From Geobacter sp. UBA5735 (GTDB lineage Bacteria; Desulfobacterota; Desulfuromonadia; Geobacterales; Geobacteraceae): a stretch of DNA of 64,000 bases. The position numbers and the translations under genes were made by a program. The stretch covers positions 1 through 64,000 of the forward strand of contig DIFZ01000050.1 in assembly GCA_002419385.1 (NCBI GenBank), given 5' to 3'. The stretch's first letter is position 1; the number at the start of each line of letters is the position of its first letter. Of the stretch, positions 23,593 through 33,450 are shown piece by piece. The notes under the pieces are model-generated. The model was not told the DNA's origin, searched no databases, and worked only from the letters and a program-made list of their open reading frames with translations.

Positions 23593-26132
23593 CACTTTTT
23601 TGCGGCATATCCTGCCGGATCCTGAAAATCGAGTATTCTGTAGATCCTTTCCTTATCGGGCTCAATGCGCTGCCGGTAAGCTTCAGCGTACTCTTCCGGC
23701 GTCGGGATGCGTCCAGTCAGCGCAATCATGGCAGCCAGCTCTGCCGAACCAAGATAGACACGAGCCCCGTCACCCATTCGGTTGTCAAAATTGCGCGTTG
23801 ATGTTGAAAAAACCGTGACGCCGTCAGGAACCCTGGCCTGATTGCCCATGCAGAGCGAACAGCCGGGAATCTCGATATGCGCTCCTATGGCCCCGAAGGC
23901 GGAGAACAGGCCTTCGTCGCGGAGCACCGCGCCGTCCATCCGGGTCGGCGGACAGATCCAGGTCCGCACAGCAGGATTGAACCTGCCACCTTTCCACAAG
24001 GCGGCGCTCGCGCGGAAATGCCCGATGCTCGTCATGCATGAACCGATGAACACATCCTGAACCGGCGTCCCTGCCACATCGGACAGCAGACGGACATCGT
24101 CCGGATCATTTGGGCAGGCTACAATCGGCTCTGAGACCGAGGTCAAATCGATTTCTATGACGGCAGCATAGTCTGCGCCCTCGTCCGGTTCCAGCAGGGC
24201 CGGGTTTGACAGCCATTCCTCAACGGCATTGATGCGCCGCCGCAGTGCATCCGGGTCCCGGTAGCCGTCTTCGAGCATGCTTTGCATGAGCGCTGCGTTG
24301 GAGCGCAGATACTCGGCGACACGCTCTCCGGAGAGCCTGATAGATGCAGCTGCGGCACTTCTCTCGGCTGCCGAGTTGGTCAGTTCGAAGGCCTCATCGA
24401 CTGGCAGACCGGGAAGACCCTCGATTTCCAGGATGCGCCCGTTGAAGACGTTGACCTTGTTCTTTTTCGGCACGGTAAGAAGGCCCTGGCGTATTGCCTG
24501 AAGAGGTATGGCATTCACCAGATCCCGCACCGTTATGCCATTCTTCGGGGTACCGATGAACCGGACAAGAACGCTTTCCGGCATATCCAGGGGCATGAAT
24601 CCCAATGCCCCCGCGAAAGCTACCAGACCTGACCCGGCCGGGAATGAAATACCTATTGGAAATCGAGTATGGGAATCCCCACCCGTGCCGACAGTGTCAG
24701 GCAGTATGAGACGGTTGAGCCAGTTATGGATAACGCCGTCACCGGGCCGGAGAGCAACCCCTCCCCTGTCCGCGACGAATTCGGGGAGGACCCGGTGCAT
24801 CGCAACATCGGCCGGTTTCGGATAGGCTGCCGTGTGGCAGAAGGACTGCATGAACAGCGGAGCCTGGAAGCGGAGACAGGCCAGCTCCTTCAACTCATCA
24901 GCAGTCATCGGTCCGGTGGTGTCCTGGGAACCGACCGTGGTCATGCGTGGTTCGCAGGCCGTTCCAGGCAACACCCCGGGCAGGCCGCAGGCCCGGCCCA
25001 CTATTTTCTGCGCCAGGGTGTACTTCTGGCCGGGAAGCGGTTCGGGGTTCCGTGCAGCGGTGAACAGCTCGGACTTTGCCAGACCCAGCACGTTACGTGC
25101 CCTGTCAGTGAGTGCCCGGCCGATGATCAGCGGGATGCGGCCACCGGCCCGATATTCGTCTGCCAGGGTTACCGGTTGCAACGTAAAGGTTGAAAGCGTC
25201 CGGCCATTTTCATCGGCTATCCGGCCATGAGCCGTATCAATGACTGCAATGTCGCCGTTCTTCAGACCGGTGACGTCACAGCGTATCGGCAGTGCGCCTG
25301 AATCCTGGGCGGTATTGAAGAAAATCGGCGCAATAACTCCTCCCAGAATGACACCTCCGCGCCGCTTGTTCGGCACAGCCGGAATATCTTCGCCAATGTG
25401 CCACAAGAGGCTGTTGCAGGCCGATTTCCGTGAAGAACCGGTCCCCACGACATCGCCGGCAAACGCCACCTGGCACCCCTCATTCCGGTAACCCGCCAAA
25501 GTTCCGATGCCGCCGGGAAACCTTGCTTTTCCCATGGAGAGCGCATGCAGGGGTATGTCCGGTCGGCTCCAGGCATCGCCTGCAGGCGAAAAATCGTCGG
25601 TGTTGATCTCGCCTTCGACCTTGAATATCCTGACCCGAACGGTGTCGGGGAGCGGCGATCGCATGGTGAACCATTCGGCCTCGGCCCAGGACCTGAGGAC
25701 CCTGGCAGCGCCGGGAACCGTCCCGGCCATCGCCACCACCTCGTCAAATGCGTCATAAACGAGAATGATCCGCGAAAGCGCGGCGACTGCCTCATCTTCC
25801 AGATCACTGACCCGAAGAGCCTGGATCAACGGCTCGATGTTGTACCCCCCCAGCATGTCGCCGAGAATTCGCACTGATTCCGCGGGAGAGATAAGAGGAC
25901 AGTTCGCTTCACCGGACAGGATACGCGCAAGAAATGCGGCCTTTACGCAAGCAGACGCATCGACGCCCGGCGAAACGCGCTCTTTGAGCAGGTGGAGGAG
26001 AAACTCCTCCTTGCCCCCTGGGGGGTCCACGAGCAGCTCGCACAGCGCACTGGTCTGCTCAGGATCCAGTGGACGGGGCGGAATGCCGAGTTCACGTCGT
26101 TCCGCCTCGTACCGCAGGTATGATTCGATCAT
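23589..26132 (-). CDS. acnB: Aconitate hydratase B
   Basis: 847 residues, normal AcnB length. TCA-cycle isomerisation of citrate to isocitrate, and often 2-methylisocitrate dehydration. An N-terminal HEAT-like domain (about 1-155) and the swivel domain (GDVVGTGSSRKSACNSL) come first, as in AcnB and unlike AcnA. The [4Fe-4S] cysteines are C699 (GSCMTSIGHF), C758 and C761 (GCSLCMGN), with the same spacing (59 and 3) as E. coli AcnB. The ATG has GGAG eight bases upstream. It lies 86 bases after pmbA on the same strand; tRNA-Gly follows with its own promoter. Confidence 0.97.
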   Translation of the reverse strand: MIESYLRYEAERRELGIPPRPLDPEQTSALCELLVDPPGGKEEFLLHLLKERVSPGVDASACVKAAFLARILSGEANCPLISPAESVRILGDMLGGYNIEPLIQALRVSDLEDEAVAALSRIILVYDAFDEVVAMAGTVPGAARVLRSWAEAEWFTMRSPLPDTVRVRIFKVEGEINTDDFSPAGDAWSRPDIPLHALSMGKARFPGGIGTLAGYRNEGCQVAFAGDVVGTGSSRKSACNSLLWHIGEDIPAVPNKRRGGVILGGVIAPIFFNTAQDSGALPIRCDVTGLKNGDIAVIDTAHGRIADENGRTLSTFTLQPVTLADEYRAGGRIPLIIGRALTDRARNVLGLAKSELFTAARNPEPLPGQKYTLAQKIVGRACGLPGVLPGTACEPRMTTVGSQDTTGPMTADELKELACLRFQAPLFMQSFCHTAAYPKPADVAMHRVLPEFVADRGGVALRPGDGVIHNWLNRLILPDTVGTGGDSHTRFPIGISFPAGSGLVAFAGALGFMPLDMPESVLVRFIGTPKNGITVRDLVNAIPLQAIRQGLLTVPKKNKVNVFNGRILEIEGLPGLPVDEAFELTNSAAERSAAAASIRLSGERVAEYLRSNAALMQSMLEDGYRDPDALRRRINAVEEWLSNPALLEPDEGADYAAVIEIDLTSVSEPIVACPNDPDDVRLLSDVAGTPVQDVFIGSCMTSIGHFRASAALWKGGRFNPAVRTWICPPTRMDGAVLRDEGLFSAFGAIGAHIEIPGCSLCMGNQARVPDGVTVFSTSTRNFDNRMGDGARVYLGSAELAAMIALTGRIPTPEEYAEAYRQRIEPDKERIYRILDFQDPAGYAAKKC

Positions 26133-26218
26133 CTTGTTACTCCGTATGTTTTCTCATCAGACACGTGACGGCATGAAAACCGGCTAGCCTTGTGCCGGGC
26201 GCCCAGTACCTGCGTTTC

Positions 26219-27556
26219 TTATTGCCCGCTCACATCGAGCGCGCTGACCAGCAGCGAGGGGGATCCGACACTGCCAAAAAATCGAAGATCACTGCCAACC
26301 CTCTCGACCGAAGCAAACAATTCGACAATGTTTCCCGACAAAGCGATTTCCTTCACCGGGCAGGAGAGGGAGCCGTTTTCCACCAGGAAGCCGCTTGCAC
26401 CAACCGAAAATTCGCCGGAAATGGGATTCGCCGTATGCATGCCCATCACATCAGTGATCAGGACCCCTTTATTCACGCCACCGATCAACAGCTCCGCCGG
26501 CACCGTGCCGTTTTCGATATAAAAGTTGGTTACTCCCATGTGGGAAGGGCTCCTGATGCCACCGCGAGTTGCGTTGCCCGTCGATCGGGCTCCATCCCGG
26601 CGTGCCCAGTAGCTGTCATACAGGAACGCCATTATACACCCGTCCTCAACAAGGAGCGTATCCTGCTGCGGAACGCCTTCTGCATCAAAAGGCGCCGTTG
26701 CCATTCCTCCCCGGAGTATGCCGTTGTCCCTGATCGTCACCGCCCGGGAAAAGAGCTGCTGACCGGTGCGGCCGGCAAGCATGGATTTCCCTTTGAGCAC
26801 GTTTTCAGCCAGGAAAGATGGCGCCAGCACTTCAAGGATGTCGGCAGCCACCTGGTTGTCGAGGACTACCGGGCAGCGCATGGTCGGTATCTTGCGGGCT
26901 CCGAGAAGGGCCACGGCGCGGGAGGCAGCCCCCGATGCGATTCTTTCAACATCGATATCAGCAAAGCAATTGCCGAAACCGAAATCCCAACCCATCTGGG
27001 AATCGTCACCGTCCTCGGCGACAGCGGAAACGCTGGCCGAGACAGACGTTCCGCGGGAGAAACCTTCAACACCGCTGGAATTACGGATGTAGGCAAGATA
27101 CTCTGACTCGTCGTAACTCGCTTTTCGCACCCGACGTATCCTGGCATCCGCCTGGAGCGTCAGACGCTCCAGTTGCAATGCGCAGGCGATTTTCCGCTCT
27201 TCGCCGACCGCCGCCAGGCCTTCGTCGTACAATCCTGACAGTTCCGGGTAGGATTGGGGCCCGGGGAAACCCTGCCACTCATCGGGCGTCTGGTTGACAG
27301 CGGAGACAAAGGCGTTTTCCACCATCCGCTCCAGATCGCTGCCCGACAGGCTGGTGGAATAGGAAAACCCCATGCCTCCCGACTTGAGCACTCTTATGCT
27401 GACGCCCAGCGGTGCAGAGCATTTGAAGGTATCCACCTTTCCTTCCTTGACCTCCAGGGAAAGGTTATGGGATTTCCCGACGGTGATCTCGTAGCCGTCA
27501 CATGATCTCACCGTGATAAGCTTCAGGATCGTTTCTGCGATATGTTCTGCATTCAT
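26219..27556 (-). CDS. pmbA: TldD/PmbA-family metalloprotease subunit (PmbA-like)
   Basis: 445 residues of the PmbA (TldE) type: N-terminal KEGKVDTFKCSAPLGVSIRV, central SVSASVSAVAEDG, and the C-terminal block GVTNFYIENGTVP...LIGGVNKGVLITDVMGMH. TldD/PmbA heterodimers are metal-dependent peptidases acting on unfolded peptides, such as microcin and CcdA in E. coli. The partner TldD, which carries the HExxxH zinc site, is not in this window. It lies between the GNAT gene and acnB on one strand. Confidence 0.9.
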   Translation of the reverse strand: MNAEHIAETILKLITVRSCDGYEITVGKSHNLSLEVKEGKVDTFKCSAPLGVSIRVLKSGGMGFSYSTSLSGSDLERMVENAFVSAVNQTPDEWQGFPGPQSYPELSGLYDEGLAAVGEERKIACALQLERLTLQADARIRRVRKASYDESEYLAYIRNSSGVEGFSRGTSVSASVSAVAEDGDDSQMGWDFGFGNCFADIDVERIASGAASRAVALLGARKIPTMRCPVVLDNQVAADILEVLAPSFLAENVLKGKSMLAGRTGQQLFSRAVTIRDNGILRGGMATAPFDAEGVPQQDTLLVEDGCIMAFLYDSYWARRDGARSTGNATRGGIRSPSHMGVTNFYIENGTVPAELLIGGVNKGVLITDVMGMHTANPISGEFSVGASGFLVENGSLSCPVKEIALSGNIVELFASVERVGSDLRFFGSVGSPSLLVSALDVSGQ

Positions 27557-27594
27557 GGAAGTACTTTCACCGAATGGAATTTCGGATGACCGTC

Positions 27595-28044
27595 TTACTG
27601 GTCCAAAATCATTGCAATCTCGTCACAGTCGGGGAACTTCACGCAATTGACGCAATCTCTCCAGACTTTTTGCGGCAATTCGGCTTTGTCCACGATTCGG
27701 AAACCGAACAAACCGAAGAATTCCGGCTTGTAGGTAAGACAGAACACTCTCTTTATCCCCAGTTCGCGGGCTTCATCGAGACAGGCCCGCACCAGCCTGG
27801 TGCCGATCCCGTGCCGGGTAGCCTCTTCCAGTACCGCAACCGACCGCAACTCGGCGAGGTCCTCCCACATGATATGGAGTGCGCAGGTGCCTATGAGCTT
27901 CCCTTCCTCCTCGAAGATATAGAAGTCGCGCACCGACTCATAAAGTTCGGACAGGGAGCGGGACAGCATGTCACCACGGCTGGCGTAATGGGTAAGGAGC
28001 TTTTGAATGCCCTTTATGTCTTTCAATTGTGCTTTGCGCAACAT
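27595..28044 (-). CDS. GNAT N-acetyltransferase, short ArgA (S-NAGS)-like
   Basis: 149 residues from ATG 28044 with AAAGGAAA four bases upstream. The GNAT fold shows the acetyl-CoA site RSVAVLEEATRHGIGTRLV. The C-terminal block KPEFFGLFGFRIVDKAELP with WRDCVNCVKFPDCDEIAM is shared with stand-alone N-acetylglutamate synthases of the first arginine step, so that role is likely, though other amine substrates are possible. It follows recN by 38 bases. Confidence 0.8.
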   Translation of the reverse strand: MLRKAQLKDIKGIQKLLTHYASRGDMLSRSLSELYESVRDFYIFEEEGKLIGTCALHIMWEDLAELRSVAVLEEATRHGIGTRLVRACLDEARELGIKRVFCLTYKPEFFGLFGFRIVDKAELPQKVWRDCVNCVKFPDCDEIAMILDQ

Positions 28045-28082
28045 AACGTTTCCTTTCTCAGGACAGGAGTGGACATCACTGC

Positions 28083-29744
28083 TCAAGAAGTACCATCTTC
28101 CAACATTTCCCGCGCATGTTCAAGGGTCTTTTCAGTAATTTTCGCTCCACCCAGCATCCTGGCCATCTCGTTGACTCTGGCCTCGGCGGAAAGCAGCACG
28201 ATTCCGGTGGTCGTGCGCCCCGAGCGTGAAGACTTCTCCACCTTGAAATGATGATCGGCACTGGCCGCAACCTGGGGCAGATGGGTAATGCAGAGCACCT
28301 GCTGCCGGAGGGATACCTGCCTCAGTTTCTTGCCGACAATTGCGGATACCGCTCCACCTATTCCGCTGTCAACCTCGTCAAAGATCAGGGTCGGCACATC
28401 GCTTTCCGGCAGGACCTGTTTCATGGCCAGCATGAGGCGTGACAGCTCGCCGCCTGATGCGATTCGCGCCAGCGGTTTCGGCTCCTCCCCGGGATTCGGC
28501 GAAAACAGGAACTCGATGCGCTCCATTCCCGTTGACCGCGGTTCGTCCAGCGCAGCGAAACCAACCCGCAACACAGCATTGTTCATTGCCAGTGCCGAAA
28601 GTTCCTTTTCCAATGATTTTTCCAGGTGTTCCGCGGCATCCCTGCGCTGCACGGAAAGTTCGTCACCGGTCTTTCGGAGCGAGTCCCCGAGGCTGGTCAA
28701 TCTCTGTTCGAGCTGCCCGCGCCGCCCTGAACCGGACTCCAGCCCGGCAAGTTCCTCCTCGACCGATCTGCCGAATGAAATGATGCCTTCCAGGGTTGGA
28801 GCGTATTTTTTCTTGAGGCGATTGATGAGATCGATGCGGTCGTCAATCTCCCGCAACCGGCCCGGGTCCGCTTCCAGTCGGGAACCGTAATCACGCAACG
28901 ACAACGCACCATCCTCCAGCTGGAGATAGGCATCATTGAGACGCTGGGCAATCTCCGCCAGATCGCCGTCGTATGTGCCCCCCTCCTCCACTTCGTGAAT
29001 AAGACTGCGCAGACTGCCAAGAATGGCATTGTCACCGTCATAGAGATTCTGGTAGACACCCTGGCTTGCGTGGAGCAATTGCTCGGCATGGAGAAGGCGC
29101 TGCCTTTCTTCAGCCAATTCATCATCCTCACCGGGCCGCAATGCTGCAGAACCTATCTCGCCAGACTGATACCGCAGCAGGTCCAGGCGTCGTAAAAGCT
29201 CATTTTCAGCTTCCTGCAGACTGCTCAACTCGGCAACCGCAGCCCGATACTCGCCATAGAGCTCGCTGAAACTCTGTCGCTGGGCCGACAACCTGCCGAA
29301 ACCGTCCAGCAGGAAGAGGTGATTCTCGGGCTTCAGCAGGGTTTGGGACTCATGCTGCCCGTAGATGTTCACCAGACGTGTGGCCACATCGGACAGCAGC
29401 GAAGTTGTCGCAAGGCTGCCGTTCAGGAACACCCGGTTTCTCCCGGACCGGGAAATGACTCTTTTCACCAGCAGTTCCCTGCCGGTGCCGAATCCGGCTT
29501 CATCCAACATGGAGCGGACCGCCTCGTTTCCTTCGAGATCGAACACGCATTCCACAGTCGCTTCATCTGCACCGGTACGGATGGACTCGGAAGATGCCCT
29601 GCCGCCCAGGACCAGGTTGACTGCGTCGATGATGATGGATTTGCCGGCGCCGGTTTCACCGGTCAGAATGTTCAGTCCGGGAAGGAACGCGACATGGAGC
29701 TCTTCGATGATAGCAACATTCTTTATGATAAGATCTGTCAGCAT
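28083..29744 (-). CDS. recN: DNA repair protein RecN
   Basis: 553 residues from ATG 29744 (a GTG at 29756 is an alternative; ribosome sites are weak). SMC-like ATPase in double-strand-break repair. Walker A is GETGAGKS (29-36); coiled-coil arms fill the middle; the signature GGELSRLMLAMK and Walker B VPTLIFDEVDSGIGG lie near the C-terminus. It follows nadK by 76 bases, the common nadK-recN pairing. Confidence 0.96.
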   Translation of the reverse strand: MLTDLIIKNVAIIEELHVAFLPGLNILTGETGAGKSIIIDAVNLVLGGRASSESIRTGADEATVECVFDLEGNEAVRSMLDEAGFGTGRELLVKRVISRSGRNRVFLNGSLATTSLLSDVATRLVNIYGQHESQTLLKPENHLFLLDGFGRLSAQRQSFSELYGEYRAAVAELSSLQEAENELLRRLDLLRYQSGEIGSAALRPGEDDELAEERQRLLHAEQLLHASQGVYQNLYDGDNAILGSLRSLIHEVEEGGTYDGDLAEIAQRLNDAYLQLEDGALSLRDYGSRLEADPGRLREIDDRIDLINRLKKKYAPTLEGIISFGRSVEEELAGLESGSGRRGQLEQRLTSLGDSLRKTGDELSVQRRDAAEHLEKSLEKELSALAMNNAVLRVGFAALDEPRSTGMERIEFLFSPNPGEEPKPLARIASGGELSRLMLAMKQVLPESDVPTLIFDEVDSGIGGAVSAIVGKKLRQVSLRQQVLCITHLPQVAASADHHFKVEKSSRSGRTTTGIVLLSAEARVNEMARMLGGAKITEKTLEHAREMLEDGTS

Positions 29745-29820
29745 CTGATTAAACACTCGCCATGAACTCGTGATCGCTGCAATAAAGAGGAACAGACTGA
29801 AAACACGTCGGATCGGAAGA

Positions 29821-30675
29821 CTATCTTTCTCCCCACTTCAGCTTGGTGCGCAGAACCTGGAAGTAGTCTGTCTCTCCCGACAGTATGAGGTGTGTGCGAT
29901 GATCTGCCTTTTTTACGCTGACAATATCGCGGTAGCGAAGGGGAACTCCTACCTGCCCGTCCAGGGTAAGCATTACATTCTCCATATCGGAATCGAGGGT
30001 GACGTTGACTTCGGTTTCCGCACTGACTACCAGCGGCCGGTTGGTCAAGGTATGGGAACATATCGGCGTTATCAGGAGACAATCAAGCGTCGGGTCGATT
30101 ATGGGACCGTAAGCGGAAAGCGAATAGCCCGTTGAACCTGTCGGACTTGCCAGTATGAGCCCATCGGCCTTGAATGCAGCCAGGAAGGAACCGTCCACCG
30201 ATGTATCCAGGTTGATGATCTTGGCCGGTGCCCCTTTGTTGATAACCGCATCGTTCAGTGCCTGGAAGACCCCCACCTCTTGCCCCTGGCGCACGACTGA
30301 AACCTCCAGCATCATCCTTTCGGAGATCGTGCAGTTGCCGGAGAGATATGAGTCAAGCGCCGCATACATGCCGCTTACCGGGATCTCGGTAAGAAACCCG
30401 AGACTGCCCAGGTTGATACCCAGGATGGGTACTTCGCGGACACCGATTCTCCGAGCCGCGGAGATGAGTGTTCCGTCTCCGCCCAGGACGACAACCAGGT
30501 CCACCAGGGCAGGAAGCTCGTCGGCATCCACACCGTCATCCCACTCCAGATAGCGTGAAAGGCATTCCTCGACCATCGGCACGAGTCCCCGACCGTTGAG
30601 CCACTCGATCAGTTCGCCGGCCACCTCGCGGCAGCGTGGATCCTGAACCTTGGCATAGACCCCCACTCTGTTCAT
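29821..30675 (-). CDS. nadK: NAD kinase
   Basis: 284 residues from ATG 30675 with a GAGGGG ribosome site upstream. It phosphorylates NAD to NADP. GGDGT (65-69) is the catalytic/nucleotide motif; ALNDAVI and SPTGSTGYSLSA are the other conserved blocks. It is the first gene of nadK-recN-GNAT-pmbA-acnB on the minus strand and divergent from glgP. Confidence 0.97.
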   Translation of the reverse strand: MNRVGVYAKVQDPRCREVAGELIEWLNGRGLVPMVEECLSRYLEWDDGVDADELPALVDLVVVLGGDGTLISAARRIGVREVPILGINLGSLGFLTEIPVSGMYAALDSYLSGNCTISERMMLEVSVVRQGQEVGVFQALNDAVINKGAPAKIINLDTSVDGSFLAAFKADGLILASPTGSTGYSLSAYGPIIDPTLDCLLITPICSHTLTNRPLVVSAETEVNVTLDSDMENVMLTLDGQVGVPLRYRDIVSVKKADHRTHLILSGETDYFQVLRTKLKWGER

Positions 30676-30746
30676 GACGTCCCTCTCCCCTCAAACTCGT
30701 CCATTAGTACCATGAAAACCTGCCCATGTCCAATGGTAACCCCCTG

Positions 30747-30775
30747 TTGCGTTGCTCTGTCATTCACTATATACT
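30747..30775 (+). promoter_or_regulatory. Candidate promoter for glgP
   Basis: TTGCGT (30747-30752), 17-base spacer, TATACT (30770-30775), 43 bases before the start codon. Confidence 0.55.
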
Positions 30776-30817
30776 TCCCAACGGCACCGGTACATTTCCA
30801 GTGGAAAGGAGCCCGCC

Positions 30818-33358
30818 ATGCCCAATCACCATCGTTATCTCCTGGAAAACAGGACCCATGAAGCACTGACCCCCGCAAATCTCCGCCGCCTCTTCCTCAA
30901 GCACCTCGAATATACGCTGGGCAAAGACAATTTTTCCGTAACGCGCAACGATCTCTACCTCGCCCTGGCATATTCGGTACGGGACCTGCTCACCGAGAGA
31001 TGGCGGGATACCCAGCAAACCTATTATGACAAGGATGCAAAACGGGTATATTACCTGTCGATGGAGTTCATGACGGGAAGAGCACTTGGCAACAGCATCA
31101 TCAACCTCGAACTGGTGGAAGTATGGCAGGAAGTCTTGCAGGAGTTGAAACTGGAACTGGAGTGCATGGAGGACCTGGAATGGGAAGCGGGACTGGGAAA
31201 CGGCGGGCTGGGCAGACTGGCAGCCTGTTTCCTCGACTCCCTCGCAACCATGTCGATCCCCGGATACGGTTACGGCATCCGCTATGAATACGGAGTCTTC
31301 TCCCAGAAAATCATGGACGGGTCCCAGGTTGAGCTGCCGGACAACTGGCTGCGCTACGGGAACCCGTGGGAGTACTGCCGCACTGAACATCTTCATCAGA
31401 TCAAATTCTACGGCAACGTAGTCAGCGGGCATGACGACGATGGCAACGAGGTCCGATCATGGGTGGATACGGAAGATGTCATGGCACTGGCCTATGACAT
31501 CCCCATACCGGGCTACGGCAACGAGGTTGTCAACACGTTGCGCCTCTGGAGCGCAAAGGCAAGCCGCGAATTCGATCTCCATTTCTTCAGCGAAGGGAAA
31601 TATGTCGAGGCAGTGCAGAAAAAAATGCTCACCGAGAATATCTCTAAGGTTCTGTACCCCGCAGACAAGGTCATCGAAGGGAAGGAACTCCGGCTCAAGC
31701 AGGAGTATTTTCTCGCCTCAGCCACGGTCCAGGACATTCTCTACCGGTTTCGCAAGAAACACGCAGACGTGAGAATGCTCCCGGAAAAAGTGGCTATACA
31801 ACTGAACGATACACACCCTTCTCTTGCGATTCCCGAACTGATGCGCATACTGATAACCGATGACCGGCTCGACTGGGACACGGCATGGAACATAACGGTC
31901 AGGACCTTTTCTTACACAAACCATACCATTCTACCGGAAGCGCTTGAGTCATGGCCGGTCTGGATGCTCGCCAAAACTCTTCCCTGCCACCTGGAGATCA
32001 TCTACCGGATCAACACCAGTTTCCTGGATGAAGTGCAGCGACGTTTCCCCGATGACGCCTATCGGGTGAAGAGGATGTCGATTTTCGAGGAAGGAACAGA
32101 CAAGAAGGTCCGCATGGCCCACCTGTCGATCGTTGGCAGCCACACCGTGAACGGGGTATCACGCTTGCACACGGACATCCTCTGTCATCAGGTCTTCGGC
32201 GACTTTCACGAGATGTACCCCGAACGGTTCCGCAACGTGACCAACGGTATCACGCAGCGGCGCTGGCTGAAAAAAGCCAACCCGGGACTGAGCGCCATTA
32301 TCACACAGTATATCGGCGACCGGTGGATAACGGACCTGAGTGAACTGGAAAAGCTGCGACCGCTTGCGGACGATGCAGAATTCGCGGCTCACTGGCAGGA
32401 GGCGAAGAAAGCAAACAAGGCGCGACTGGCGCGCCATATTGCCGGAAGCAACGATATCGCTGTTTCCGTCGAATCCCTGTTCGACTGCCAGGTAAAACGT
32501 TTCCACGAATACAAGCGGCAGGTGCTGAACATCCTGCATATCATAACGCTCTTCAACCGCGTGAGGACCTCTCGTCAAGCGCTCACCGTACCCAGGACCT
32601 TCATCTTCAGCGGCAAGGCAGCCCCGTCATACCTCCTCGCCAAGCTTGCCATAAGCCTGATAAATGCCGTCGGCCAGGCAATAGCCGATGACCGGGCTGC
32701 GAAGGAAAAGCTCCAGGTCGTCTTTCTGGCCAACTACGGGGTGACTCTCGCGGAGCTCATAATTCCTGCAGCCGACCTCTCGGAACAGATCTCCACCGCC
32801 GGGACCGAAGCGTCGGGAACCGGCAACATGAAGTTCGCCCTGAACGGCGCACTGACCATAGGGACCCTGGACGGCGCGAACATCGAAATCATGGACTCCA
32901 TCGGCCGCGAGAATTTCTTCTTTTTCGGACTGGATGCGGAAGGGGTTGCCGGATTGCGAAGAAGCGGCTACAATCCACGCGAGATCTATAACCGCCTCCC
33001 TGAGCTCAAAACGGCACTTGACATGGTTGCCGACGGCGAATTTTCTCCCGAGATGCCGGACCGGTACAGGCCCCTGGTCGATTCCCTCCTCAACCAGGGT
33101 GACCCTTACTTCGTTCTTGCAGATTACGAGGACTACCTGAAATGCCAGGCACAGGTCGAGAAGGCATACCTGGACCAGGCAGCGTGGACCCGTCGGTCGA
33201 TCCTGTCCACGGCAGGCATGGGAAGGTTTTCCAGCGACCGCGCCATAGCGGAATACGCTACTCATATCTGGAAAGCGTCGCCGGTAGAAGTCAGCCGCAA
33301 ACCGAGCACCAACGGGCAGAATAATCATCTCACCCCAGCCAGTTGCCGGCTCACCTGA
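30818..33358 (+). CDS. glgP: Glycogen/alpha-glucan phosphorylase
   Basis: 846 residues from ATG 30818 (GGAAAGGAG upstream). It releases glucose-1-phosphate from storage glucan. GT35 hallmarks: YYLSMEFMTGRALGN, GLGNGGLGRLAACFLDS, and the PLP site EASGTGNMKFALNGALTIGT. Length is normal for the bacterial enzyme. rarA follows after 92 bases; no other glg gene is in the window. Confidence 0.97.
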   Translation: MPNHHRYLLENRTHEALTPANLRRLFLKHLEYTLGKDNFSVTRNDLYLALAYSVRDLLTERWRDTQQTYYDKDAKRVYYLSMEFMTGRALGNSIINLELVEVWQEVLQELKLELECMEDLEWEAGLGNGGLGRLAACFLDSLATMSIPGYGYGIRYEYGVFSQKIMDGSQVELPDNWLRYGNPWEYCRTEHLHQIKFYGNVVSGHDDDGNEVRSWVDTEDVMALAYDIPIPGYGNEVVNTLRLWSAKASREFDLHFFSEGKYVEAVQKKMLTENISKVLYPADKVIEGKELRLKQEYFLASATVQDILYRFRKKHADVRMLPEKVAIQLNDTHPSLAIPELMRILITDDRLDWDTAWNITVRTFSYTNHTILPEALESWPVWMLAKTLPCHLEIIYRINTSFLDEVQRRFPDDAYRVKRMSIFEEGTDKKVRMAHLSIVGSHTVNGVSRLHTDILCHQVFGDFHEMYPERFRNVTNGITQRRWLKKANPGLSAIITQYIGDRWITDLSELEKLRPLADDAEFAAHWQEAKKANKARLARHIAGSNDIAVSVESLFDCQVKRFHEYKRQVLNILHIITLFNRVRTSRQALTVPRTFIFSGKAAPSYLLAKLAISLINAVGQAIADDRAAKEKLQVVFLANYGVTLAELIIPAADLSEQISTAGTEASGTGNMKFALNGALTIGTLDGANIEIMDSIGRENFFFFGLDAEGVAGLRRSGYNPREIYNRLPELKTALDMVADGEFSPEMPDRYRPLVDSLLNQGDPYFVLADYEDYLKCQAQVEKAYLDQAAWTRRSILSTAGMGRFSSDRAIAEYATHIWKASPVEVSRKPSTNGQNNHLTPASCRLT

Positions 33359-33450
33359 AATGTCAGCACCAGAAACGGAACCCGCGGGTGGCGCCCCCCT
33401 AAGATCATATTGTCATGCATTCTCAACAGATGTGCAAGGAACGGGACATC